A DNA stretch of 64,000 nt from Tyto alba (lineage: Eukaryota; Chordata; Aves; Strigiformes; Tytonidae): positions 14,201,387-14,265,386 of the forward strand of contig NW_024881321.1 of NCBI RefSeq assembly GCF_018691265.1. Direction: 5' to 3'. This document shows, in pieces, positions 36,478 through 47,658 of this stretch. Both the position numbers and the translations under genes were made by a program. How positions within the stretch are numbered: position 1 is the first letter of the stretch; each line of letters starts with the position of its first letter. Under the pieces are notes generated by a model that worked only from the letters and a program-made list of their open reading frames with translations, had not been told where the DNA came from and did no database searches.

Positions 36478-38599
36478 TTCAGATAAGTAATCAACAATAC
36501 ATAGCCTTTGAAATGCTGAGATGTAGATAGCTACATGAAGTTGGCATTCTTCCCTAAAGTTATGTATCTAAAACATGAAAAAATTTGGAATGAAAACTGA
36601 AAAAGGACATAGGTAGGTTTAGTAGTATTTAGTATTAACCTGATTTCCCTGTATTACTCTTAAACCTTGCTTGTCACAAGTGTCAAAAAAAAAAAAAAAA
36701 AAAAAAAAAAAAGAAAAAAAAGAAAAAGGATCAGTTTTAATAGGTGCTGGAATTAAACTTTTCAATTTCTTTATCCTGATCATACAAGTTACTAATAGTT
36801 AATTCAGCTCAGAATTTTCTCTAGCTGCTGCCATTTTATGTTGACTTTCATAAGAGGTTACCAAAGGCTCTAGTAATTGAATTTCCTACTTTTGATGTCA
36901 GTAAAGGAAAAATTATTGAACTATCACAGAAGATGTTAGATGGTTCTTATAAGCAGCTCTGAATTGAAAGAGGCACTTGCTGTTGTTTAGTCTAGACAAA
37001 CCTATTCACTCAAGAGCATACTAAAGCTATTGCCTTGGAAACCACACTCATTGGGCCTCTCTCTGAAGGTTTGCATAGACTCCCTCAGCCTTTCTGTTGA
37101 AACAAACTTCTCATCTTCCTTCAGGTCTCAATTCTGTCTGTAATGATCTCTGAGATTTTCACTTCATCTTTCTGTGTTCTTTGAAATCCATCCTTTTTTA
37201 TTTCCATTCTGTTTAGAGATTTTTCTGTTCTCAGTGCTCATTCTCAGTAGGAATCTTCTTGCTTCAGTCATCCAACTGTCCCAAAGTATTTCTACTTGAA
37301 AGTCATTCATTGATTAAGTCTATATGGGATATGAGAACCTGCAGACAGATTGTGGTGGGTCCAACATCCTCACAGAAGTGCTTCTACAATACAGTAATTT
37401 TATGAGAATATCAGCAAGAGTATAAATTCCAAATATTCATCTATACATCATGGAGATGTCCTCCATTGAGGACCTTAGACTTAGTATTTGCAATTGCAAA
37501 AAAAAATCAGTGACAGAAAGATTAAGATCTTTAATATGCAATACAAAAATTTATACAATTAATTTTTGGAGACTGATAATTATAATAATTAGAAAATAGC
37601 TTCCAAATTAAATATTTTTTCCATGAGGAGAATTACACACAAGGAACAATACTGTATATGAATACAGAAGATATTGGAGAGGAGATTGCTTTAGAATGGA
37701 TTTATTCTGTCAGAGAATGACTACACAGGGGAGAAACATGCATCAAAGCAGAATCCTCTTTGAATTTGTTGATGAGAGAAGATATTCTATGTTCTGACTA
37801 CATGACAAACTAAAATGTATGTCTAGGAACAAAAAGGAAGAAAAAAATCAATGCCTCCTTCCCCAAACACTAGATACCTGAAAGAATATCAGATACTCAG
37901 CAGAAAATATAAAACCAGAGTGGGATATAACAGCAAGCTCTCACAACCTCTATTGTTACAGAAGGGTGGCAGAGAAAGTACCATTTGCACTTCTACTCCA
38001 TTCTAGGTAAGTTAGAATCCCTAGACAGTTTATAAAATTTTGAGGCATCAAACCACCTAAATTCCTTGGAGAACCCAATCTGTTCTGCATGTCTGTAATA
38101 ATTATGTGTCAGAGAATTAGAGGATACACACATACTTGATCTTGGGCAGGAAGTCATACCGTAAGTATGAGAAATTGAAAACTAATGTCTCTGTCATAGT
38201 GTCATTCTAACATTTAATTTATGTATAGGACTGCCTCTTTATTTGTAAGCCTGACTGTGCTTTATAATAAACAATCAAAAGCAGAAAGCAATAACTCTCT
38301 TTTGTTTTTAAATAGTACAGCAGTTAAAATATTAATCTAAAATGTGAGAGAGTAGTTTTGTCACTTTGCTGAAGCAAATTTTAATTCTTGAACAAACTCT
38401 TCAGCAGGCAATAGGGTATTCTGTAGACCTTTTATTCCGCTGAAACAAACTCAGACACAGCAGAGGCAACAAACTGTTTCCACTAGGTGCTGTGAAGAGT
38501 TTAACCGTAACTATGCAGCCCTGATATCGCTCTAGGACTCTGGACAATGCTGTCCTACTCTAATTTTCTTCTAATTTTCTTCTCTTGCTTTCCAGAAGT
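36478..38599. other. Unannotated AT-rich interval
   Basis: No gene recognised. It contains an A-run of 28 bases at 36685-36712 followed by GAAAAAAAGAAAAAGG. Confidence 0.5.
36685..36712. repeat. Poly(A) tract, 28 bases
   Basis: An uninterrupted A run that continues as an A-rich GA tract. No retroposed body is seen upstream. Confidence 0.85.
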
Positions 38600-39440
38600 A
38601 TAGAACTGATGTCCAGTCTTGCAGGGACAGAGGTGGAAAAGGCAAGGCCAACCTGGAATTGAATATGGCAAAGATCAGAAGGGCAACAAGGAAGGGTTCT
38701 ACAAGTACATCAACGGCAAAAGGAAAAATGTGGAACTGCTGCTGAATTGGACAGGGGAACTGATGACAAATGACATAGAGAAGGCCAAGGTTCTCAGTGC
38801 CTTATTTACTTTAATTTTTACCATTTAACCCAGATTTCAGGAATCCCAGCAACTTGAGACCAGAGAAAAAGTCTGGAACAAGGAAGACTTACCCTTGTTG
38901 GAAGAGGACTGTGTTAGGGAACACTTAAACAAACTGAATATATGTAAGTCCATGTGGCATGATGGGTTGCAGCTACAAATGATGAGGGATCTAGCTAACA
39001 TCATTGCAAGGCCACTCTCAGTTATCTTTGAAGAGGCTGAGAGAGTTGAGGATGTTCAGCCTAGAGAACAGAAGGCTTTAGGGAGACCTTATAGCAGCCT
39101 TCCAGTACCTAACAGGAGACTACAAGAAAGATGGGGATGGACTCTTTTTTTCAAGTGTAGTGATAGGATGAGGAGTAACGGTTTTAAACTGAAAGAGGGA
39201 AGATTTAGACTAGGTATAAGGAAGAAATTCTTTACTGTGAGGGTGGTGAGACACTGGCACAGGTTGCCCAGAGAGGTTGTGGATGCCCCCTCTTTGGAAG
39301 TGTTCAAGGCCTGTTTGGGTGGGGCTTTGAGCAACTTGGTCTAGAGGAAGGTGTCCCTGCCCATGGCAGTAGGGTTGCAACTAGATGATCTTTAATGTCC
39401 CTTCCAACCCAAACTATTCTATGATTCTATGATTCTATGA
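38600..39440 (+). mobile_element. CR1 LINE, 5' truncated and internally deleted, with intact 3' end
   Basis: The first 430 bp match CR1 ORF2 around the start of the reverse-transcriptase domain. The plus-strand frame at 38619-38828 reads GFYKYINGKRKN and DIEKAKVLSALF, and the next frame contains [12 protein letters not shown] and [10 protein letters not shown]. Intact ORF2 would continue through the catalytic region here. Instead, near 39030 the sequence joins directly to the CR1 3' region (GAGAGAGTTGAGGATG..., AACGGTTTTAAACTGAAAGA, GGTTGCCCAGAGAGG, GGACACCTTCC-type words in the sense orientation). It ends with three copies of the ATTCTATG family of terminal repeats at about 39415-39440. The catalytic motif is absent and frames shift, so it cannot move. 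Similarity to the family is higher than for the other CR1 copies in the window, suggesting it is the youngest. Confidence 0.92.
38619..39040 (+). pseudogene. CR1 ORF2 reverse-transcriptase fragment
   Basis: Two plus-strand reading blocks carry ORF2 wording. The first (38619-38828) spans the linker ahead of the polymerase domain and ends with a stop. The second (from 38895) carries the first conserved helix of the polymerase, with [15 protein letters not shown] and ARPLSVIFE. The catalytic Asp-Asp motif lies in the deleted part. The long open frame 38895-39344 is an accidental fusion of this piece with the translated 3' region and is not a protein gene. Confidence 0.8.
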
Positions 39441-40771
39441 AATTTAAGAATCTTTGTTTCTTTTTTGCATTATTAGATGTTATTTTTTCCTCTATAATTT
39501 TGGGGGTAGAATTTCTTAAGCTTTATTTATTTTTTTTTTTACATTAATCCCAGGATAATTAGCATATCAATTGCAATTGCTAATTGAATTATCAGAATTA
39601 AAAAGCATAAAGGAATAATAATAATATTAGTAAAATTACTAATAATAGACTATAGATAGAAATATCATAGGATGTACCTGAGTCATCTAGTGAACTGATT
39701 TTTGTATTGTAATTTCTGACATTTTGTGTAACATAATGTCTCAGGCAAAGCTCCAGAACTGCATTTCAAGTGTCTGTCCCATAAAATGTTCTTGCCTTCT
39801 CAATGTAAAACAATCTCTACAGCTCCTTCAAAGTAGAAGCTGGGAATTTTCAATGGTGTTGAATTTGATCAAAGCTACATAGTATACTTCCTGTTATGCC
39901 TGTCAGTTCTGAAGTGACAGATATTTTCTTAAGTTATGTTATACAAAGCAGCAAACCTCAGCTTCCTACTGCCCAAGCCAAAGGCTGTCCTTATCCCTGA
40001 CTACATACAGTTTGTCACTTTGATGCTTTGATATCTTTTTCTAAATAAGAAATGAGATTCTATGTTCACTAAACCAGTTGAAAGGCTTTCATGTTGCTTC
40101 TTTCAAGAATTAAAACATTAAAGTATGAAATGATGCTATCAGCTTCTGATTAACCTTAGTTAAAACAATAGTCAAAAGTTATTAATTCTGATAACCTTTC
40201 AAGTGACCCCACAGAACAAAGGACACTATTTTTAAGGACTAGAAAAGGAACTAAAACCAATTTAGAACTTAGTAGAAGGGATGCTGACACATTTAAAGTA
40301 GCCTCTTCTCAAGAAGGTAACACCCTGTCACAGGCCATAAAGAAGAATGAACTAGAAAGAGAGAAGATTCTGATTAGTATGATATTAGAGAAGTAATGGA
40401 ATTTATTAAGAAGAGGCCATATTTCAACATATCTGTGGTACACATTCTTTGTGTGTTGTCTTCTTTTTTTAGTCTCCAGTAACTGATCCCAGGTGAACTG
40501 GGACTCAGGCACCACTCTGGTATCAGGGTGTGCATGCATGTGTTACAACACAGAATAGGTGTTATTATGAATGGAAAAAAATCAGACAAATTAAACTGGC
40601 TGCAGTGTAGCTTGTTGACTTTGCCAATGTTCACATTATTGTTCAACAAACACACTGAGTCGGGATAAGCTATTAGTACCAATAGAAGACGCAATCCTAT
40701 TGAAGCAGCACCCCAACCCCATATCATTTCCCAGGTTGTTTCTCTTTGCGCCTGAACTCATCATCCTATGT

Positions 40772-40910
40772 TAAAAACAAAACAAAACAAAACAAAACAA
40801 AACAAAACAAAAAAACAAAACAAAAACAAAACAAAAAAAAAAAAAAAAAAACAAAAAAAAAACAAACCAAACCAAACCAAAACAAAAAAAAACCAAAAAA
40901 AAAACCCACA
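40772..40910. repeat. (CAAAA)n simple repeat with A-rich extension
   Basis: Seven or more perfect AAAAC/CAAAA pentamers are followed by A-runs broken by single C or CC. About 140 bp in all. It could be the A-rich tail of a retrocopy, but nothing recognisable precedes it. Confidence 0.9.
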
Positions 40911-41744
40911 ACCTATGTTTTGTTCAGGAATTATGAAAAAACTTTATGATATCACACAGTAACATGACTACTTCTGCAAGTCTTTGGTGGTTATATTATT
41001 GTGAAAAATTACATGGAAAAAGTTAGGGAATATTTAAGAAAAAAAACAAACCATCCCACGACAAAAAAAGATTTAAGAAACTTTGCAGTTTGGTGACAAA
41101 TTATCAGGGATTTACACCTTTATAACTTTGGTTTTATGAAAATTTGCCTTTGCATCATTGTAGAGGACAGTGTCTTTTTCTTTTTTCAGATCTGATGACA
41201 CAGAAATTAAAGTTAAGATACTAATTATTTAACTTGTTTTCTAGTTGGAGGTGACTCTCAGAGAATGTATATAAGCAACACCAGAGGGTAAGGTTCTGGG
41301 ACAAAAGTTTGTGCCACAAGCTTTCAGGGTTTGAAGCAAAAGAACTGTAGAGTCCCACATAACTCAGACAAAGAAATAGTCAGAAAAAGGTAGATGCAGA
41401 TCCTTGTCTTTTCCAACACTGCAGAGTGGTCAGAGAAGAGAGATGTCAGAAGATAGACTGAGACAGATTCTTAAATAAAATCTTCAGACAGTGTTTAAAT
41501 TCCAATAAACTGCTTAGAAAGGCTCTTTTTTTGTAAGGTTTTATATAATGTCCTCCTTTCCATTTTTTCTTAATTAATTAATTGTGAAAAAAGACCTAGA
41601 TTAAAACTGAGTGTAACTGACAACAGAAATTTCTCTTCTTTTGTGATATTCAGACTGTAATGAAGTGTACAATGTCAGATCAATATGTTTACTTCTTTTA
41701 ACTTTAGCATGATATTTGAAAAATGGAAAAAAATAAGTATGTTT

Positions 41745-41795
41745 TTGTGTGTATACATATATATACACAGACAGAGGGAGAGAGAAGAAAAAAAG
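41745..41795. repeat. TA/GA-rich microsatellite patch
   Basis: TGTGTGTATACATATATATAC passes into ACAGACAGAGGGAGAGAGAAG. Confidence 0.6.
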
Positions 41796-44761
41796 AAATC
41801 ATGTTGGATACAAAATACCCTTCAAAACATTATTCTTTACAGGGACATAAGGACAGAGCTGTTTTTAAATTACAACGTGATCTCAGAAGCCTAACCTATA
41901 TAGTGAAAAAATCAATCTGTTTTATTCTAGCCTCTGACTATTAAATTGATATCTGTGCTGAATATCACCCGCTAGGAATTCTTTTTTCTTCCTTTGACCA
42001 AGTTTTATTTAGTGAGGTCACAACAGCAAATAATTTGATAAAAAAAAATTCCATCTGACAATTGGTTTTCTCTTTTCTTGCCAGCTCAACTGTCTCCTCA
42101 ACAGGCAAGTCATACTTTTCTTTTGTGCGTGTGTGCTCTTTAATTTCTAATGCTTATAAAATAAACTCCTATCAAGTAGTATCAGAACCATAACTTCCTC
42201 TCCAACTCTTTTCTTTCTATTGCCTTCCAAATTTTCATTGCAGACATATAAACAAAACACAGGCCGTTTGATAAGTGGGAATTGTCATTGCAAACACCTC
42301 AGTAGCTTCTTAACTGAATATACAAATGAACAAAATATGCAATTTTATTTTAGATAAGGGTTGTAAAGCAAAGAACATAGTGGCCATCATGGCTCAGTGT
42401 AAACAGTTTTCATTTACATATTTTAAACATCCTTGCATTCAGAAAGCAAAGTATTTATGCTCAATTTCTTTGGGTATTGAGCTCAGGGAATAAAAACTAG
42501 CCCCAGTCATGCTGCTTAGTCATGAAACCGTGTTAAAAGCAAAGGACAGTCAGGTTTTTAAGGATCATGCAAAACTCTTCAGAAAGATTTTTTTTCCAGA
42601 AGTTTGGAAACCTTTTGCCATAGTTTCCATAGCTGATATAGAATCAGAGTTCAGACCTCAGGACCAAAACCAGACAGAGAATTTGCATCTAAGACAGGAA
42701 AAGGCTGTGACTAACAAAGTCCTTTAGCAAGCCTTTAAGCCATGTGCTGCAGCATGATAAAGCTTTATCCATGCAGAAATGCAGAACTGCTGGGGAAGAA
42801 ATTCTGTGGAGACTTTTAGGTAACCATGAATTGGAGAATTCCTCTTTGCCCTCCAACTTCACCCCGTTGTTTCATTATCAAAGGAAGGTAAAATTTCACT
42901 TGTTTCCATCTTTATTCTTCTGTATCACACTTTAACTCCATCTGAAAGTCTGAACAGACTTACAAACAGACTTTGATAACAAAACATGAGGCATTTGTAT
43001 GAAAGTATAACAGCTCATTATCCGTGCCTTCATGAGGTATCTTGCTGCTGGCCCAGATGGAGATGATGGTTAAATATAAACAACCTCAGTGTATTAATTA
43101 ATAAAGTACAAAACATGTCTTTTTTAAAAGGGCATGTCATGTACATCAGATCCAGCTTTCTTTACAATTTAAAATGTTGTCTGGTTGAGTATATTTAATG
43201 CAATACAGTGTCATCTGACATAGATCTGACCACAACTATTCAAAATTCAGTTAATTATGTACATGGTGTCAATTTCTTTAATAACAATTAAAAGAAGAAA
43301 CAGATACTGTCCAATAGCAAGAAATCTTTAATTTGACATTCCTCCCCTCCATCGGGCAAAATTACCTTTTCTCCAGCTTCATCTGGACAGACTTTTTGCT
43401 TCCCAGTACTGTCTGCCTTTGAGCTCTGGCCAGTCCAGCACTGACTGATGGAAGTAGTGAGGAGGGCTGCTTACAAGTATAACAGAAAAAGATCTTACAG
43501 AGATGGGGCTCATAATTTCCTCTTACACAGATTCTCAGTCAAAATTACTGTCTAGGCTCAACTGATGAAGACACAACTATGTCTTTTGCTGCAACTCTTA
43601 ACTATGATCACAATAATTTACAACTGAAAAAACAATCATTCTAACTTTTGGAAAAGCCAATTGGATATAATTTGAGTGTTTAGAGTTATTTGATCATACT
43701 CTATAACAAAAACTACAACAGAAAGTAACAGAACTCACATACTCTATTTTTTTACATTGAAAGACCCATTCACTTTCCGTATAAGAAATTATTTAGCATT
43801 TTTTTTTTTTTTTGGTTTATTTTGATATCTTTCTTCCTCACTTATTTACAAACTGTCATTGACTTACAAAGAATTCTGTTTCAGTTTTTCTACAGCATAA
43901 GCTTTTGGGCTTCCCCAACATTAGTTTGGCACAGATGTTATTTTATATGCAAAATGCCTAGAACTGCTTTGTCATCTTGACCAGATCAGAACCTTGTGTA
44001 ATTTTAATAAGACTGTTCTTATTTTTTGTCATATGCAGACCACTACATGCATAGATACAGATATATTTTCAGAACAAAATCTGAAGCACTATTAAATCTT
44101 TTTTATTAAATGCAATTTTAATGCAGTACCAGGACAAAATCAATGCACTGTAAGAGTATCCTGCTGCTCTCTGGGAACAAGTAATCCAGCAAAGAAAAGA
44201 TTTTCAAATACATATCTGAGGAATATAAGAATACATTCCCATTTTCCCATACATAACCATTATCATCTTCTACAAAAATGACCACTAAATGACCAGTAAC
44301 CTACCAGTAATATAATCAGATTTTTGTGAAACCTAACGTAACTTGGTACATTTGTATGACTTAGACAAATAAAAAGGATAAATCTTTGTATTTATAAAAG
44401 TTAATTCTTATGTCATCTGTGATCAGCATGCCTTTTTAACCACACACAAAAGAAAACATGCACTTTCCTCCTATTTATATCTTATTTGTATGAATATATT
44501 TGAGAAATAGTCAGAGGAGTGTCTTCTATCAAGGGCTCTTCTATGGATATAGCTTTACTCATGTTTCTGACATATGAAGACACATATCAGTGTTAATCCC
44601 AGGCAGAGGTGATTGGCAATCTCTGATAGGTTCAGAGATCAATCTCTATCTAAAATATATTAAAAAAATAAAATCTATCATTTCATTTGACATACATGGG
44701 AAATCACGGATATATTGGAAATTTCATCTTGCTATATGATAAAATAATATTTCTATGGCAA

Positions 44762-45415
44762 ATATTGACATAACCAGGGCTCTATGCCTAACATTAAAAA
44801 ACAGGTGTCCATTCCTGGCTATCTTTAATATAGCCAAATATCAGAGGCAAATACGGATATAGTCAGACTGCCATCCTAATTTCTGACACAGCCAGAGCTT
44901 TAACCTCATCTCTGTTAGAGCCAGTGCTCCATAGCAACCATTTGACACAGCCAAAGCTCTGTCCTCATCTTTGACATTACCAAGGCTTCATCAACATCTC
45001 TTACATTTCTGGCTTCCATGGCAACCTCCGTAACAGACGGAGCTCTGGCCTCTTCTCCAGCACTTAGTTCCACTGTCCTTCATAAAAAAGCTGTGTTTAT
45101 ACCAGTGATAAAGCCAAGACTTCATATTTTTCTTTGACATTGCCAACATTCTGTCTATATAAATTATATGGTCAAAGTTTTATTCTCAACCTTGTTATCA
45201 TCATGGTTATATGGCAACAGCTGATATAAACAGATGTATGTTCAGGAACACATCCTTGATCCTGTAACATCTAAGGCTTATCTTCATATTCCAGTTCTCT
45301 AATGGTAAATGCAGATATAGCAAGAGAGTTGTCTACTCCAATGGAATACTCGTGATACCAATTCCATTGGTGAAGAGCAAGGCTTCATGGCAGTATCTCT
45401 TACCTGTTAAGGGGT
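44762..45415. repeat. Degenerate tandem repeat (minisatellite) with a period of about 29 bp
   Basis: Between 44883 and 45057 six consecutive units are readable, of 29, 31, 29, 29, 28 and 29 bp. They start at 44883, 44912, 44943, 44972, 45001 and 45029. Each follows the plan TGACACAGCC, then AGAGCTCT or AAGGCTTC, then an A/C-rich end such as CTCATCT. Units at 44943 and 44883 are the most alike; others differ at about a third of positions. More decayed units appear to extend left to about 44762 (TTGACATAACCAGGGCTC) and right to about 45415 (TGACATTGCCAACATTC near 45138, CAAGGCTTCATGGCAG near 45379). The unit length is not a multiple of three and no frame stays open, so it is not coding. I recognise no known satellite. 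Confidence 0.7.
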
Positions 45416-46726
45416 TCATTGCATTTCTTCTGCATCCAACTTTTCACAACAAATCCTAATCATAGGAATAAATTACTCAGATATTAACTTTCCACAGTGA
45501 AACCCAATTTCCAGTTATTCACAGTTTGGCAAAAAAAAAAATAAGGTATTTGTGCTCACGGGTTGCTTTCAAGTTCAGCTCATATGGTTTTTGAAGAGTC
45601 ACAGATAAAATAGTTGTATTTTCTTTAAAAAGATTAAAGGACACATTTGCTTTATCTTCATATTTGTTAATACAAGATTCACAACTTGAAGGATTCTGAT
45701 ATCATACATAAAGAATATATTTTTAATATGTCTTCAAGACTTTTGGTTTAAAACCAATTAAATTAAATTTGATTTTTTTTTTTTTTTGGGGGGTGTGGGT
45801 GGGCATTGTTTAGGAGGCTAAAAGATCCACTTGGATTTTACTGTCAAATATCTGTTGAAATCAGGTGTCAGAATTTTACTTTTTACTTAGAATGAAAATT
45901 GAAAATTTTGGAGCATCACATGACTTCTGTTGTTGAGGTTTCCATCAACAGAATAAATATCACAAGACTGGGATGAAGCACTCTTTCCTTTGTGATGGAA
46001 AAAGGCCCTTACAAAGTTCTCAGGTAAAAAGAGAATATAAAGTTTATCTGCAAATGCAAATGTGACTTCTGGAAATATTCATTTGGACATTGGATTCTTC
46101 TAAATTGCACAGCTCTTGGCGGATGTTTATTCTGGTGTGCTTGATCCTTCGTGACTGCGTGCACCAGTTCCAGTTAATCAGCCATGTGAAGTTGCATGAC
46201 AAAATGGACTGAGAAGCTGAGTTGCTGAAAACAGGTGTTATGTATAGTGAGCATGGTGGAGAAACTTGAACACAGTCTCTCATTACATCATTTAACTCTC
46301 TTTTTAGTCAGTGAGAGTTAAGAGGTTTTCTTTAGTATGAGAATACAGTTCTTCTACCAATTCTATGAATTGCTTACCCAATCTGGACAATTGCTCAGTA
46401 TGTATACGTGATAAGTAGTTCCTTTAATGCTTTTCCTGAAATTTTCTGAAGGTTCTGGCAGAAAGTAAACCTAGAGTTTTACTTTGTGATTTGCAGCTGC
46501 TGGAAACCGTTTTGACACTGAAAACTGTAAATGGGAATACCAAACACCTCTTTTGAGCTCAATTCTTCATTGTTAATATGCAGACAACAAGTGTTATATG
46601 TATTAGAATAATGAATGACAACGAGGTTAGTGCATTATGTATGCTTCTTTCCTTCACCCCGTATATTTTCCTTACTGTAAAGTATTTCCTGAATGGAAAA
46701 TAAATATTATTTCATATTTAATCATT
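45058..46726. other. Unannotated interval after the minisatellite core
   Basis: Its first 350 bp hold decayed units of the tandem repeat. The remainder is AT-rich, with a T-run joined to a G-rich run at 45773-45803. No gene is recognised, and the short minus-strand frame at 46044-46283 is featureless. Confidence 0.45.
45773..45803 (+). repeat. T-run joined to G-rich run
   Basis: Fifteen T are followed by GGGGGGTGTGGGTGGG. It has the same layout as the 19436 tract. Confidence 0.8.
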
Positions 46727-47658
46727 TGTGACGGTCCAACAAAAGTCACAGTTAATGACTCGAACATCCAGTGGGGAACTTTGGTAAAAGAGACAGTCTT
46801 TGTGGAAACACCAGTCGTGCAGGTAACAATGGGGGCATGTGTGGAGAGGAGGGGGGGAACATCCTGTAGAGGTGGGACCATGTCTTTCTGTGTCTGGATT
46901 TCCCTGTCTTAAGCGACTCTGTGAAGAGCCAATGGAGGGGCCGTTTTCATGATGAGTGTGACAAGAGGAAGGGTTGTACAGCAGTCATGCCTATAGGGAG
47001 AGGAAAGTAGCTCCCCAATGACCCCTAAACCCACTGACCAATTTCCAGAGAGCTCTGAGGGTACAAACTGCACAAGTACCAGGGCCCAGAGGATTCTAGA
47101 AACATGAACCGTGCATGACATCTAATTAGCTTAATATATACAAGGGCCCACCTGAAGGAGGGGCAAGAGATTATGAAAGGAGGTGAATCAAAGCCCCACA
47201 TGGTGCCCCTCTGGAGCTGGACCTCTAGGCTGTCTGGACCAATGCTGGAGCCAGGACTGGTGAAATATCTCTCTCTTCACCTCCTTTATTTTATCTTCCC
47301 TCTCTCCTTTTCTCTTTCTCCTCTTCTCTCCCACTGTTAATTTTCTGCATACATGGCTCATTGGTACATATTATAAGATTTAACGCTTGTTGGTATATGT
47401 TGCATGCTGTATGGCTTGTTGGTGTATTTATGGCTGTTGGTATATGCTGTAGGCTTTGCCACAGCCACTGTTTTCATTGTATCTGAAAATTCTGGTCATT
47501 ATTCAAGTTTTTGCCTAGCTGCTATTCATTGTGCCACTGTCAAATTTAAAGTAAAAACTTGTTATTTGGAGAAACTTTTTGGGAGATCATCATCACTCCT
47601 TGTACTTCACAGAGAATTAGAAACAACCTTACCTTAGCCCACAGAGTGAGACTGGACA
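46727..47658 (+). mobile_element. ERV LTR, medium group (sister of the 10.96-kb LTR)
   Basis: It starts TGTGACGGTCCAAC and matches the minus-strand LTR at 10960-11849 through U3 (AGTTAATG, AACATCCAGTGGGGAAC, AGGTGGGACCA) and the shared CCCACTGACC...CAAACTGC stretch. The TATA region reads GAGATTATGAAAGG (about 47168). A pyrimidine-rich tract follows at about 47265-47335, then repeated TTGTTGGTAT words at about 47390-47450, and a TTTAAAG polyadenylation-like site near 47545. The 3' end is set at TGGACA (47658) by analogy with the GTGACA end of the sister copy. The flanks TCATT and CCATG agree at only three of five bases, so the end and the target duplication are uncertain. No viral genes adjoin. 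Confidence 0.78.

Larger units (their letters stand above)
39441..44761. other. Unannotated AT-rich interval
   Basis: No exon or recognised transposon. It contains the (CAAAA)n tract at 40772-40910, a TA/GA-rich patch near 41745-41795 and a T-run near 43799-43814. Lysine-asparagine frames over the CAAAA tract are artefacts of the repeat. Confidence 0.5.

Noticed and set aside
38895..39344. A 149-codon open frame as a protein gene.
   Set aside because: It is a fusion of a CR1 ORF2 fragment with translated CR1 3' region across a deletion junction.
40746..40962. Lysine/asparagine/threonine-rich frames.
   Set aside because: They are translations of the (CAAAA)n simple repeat.
44883..45057. The periodic repeat as a CRISPR array.
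   Set aside because: Units are contiguous and diverged with no alternating constant repeat and unique spacer, and the setting is a vertebrate chromosome.
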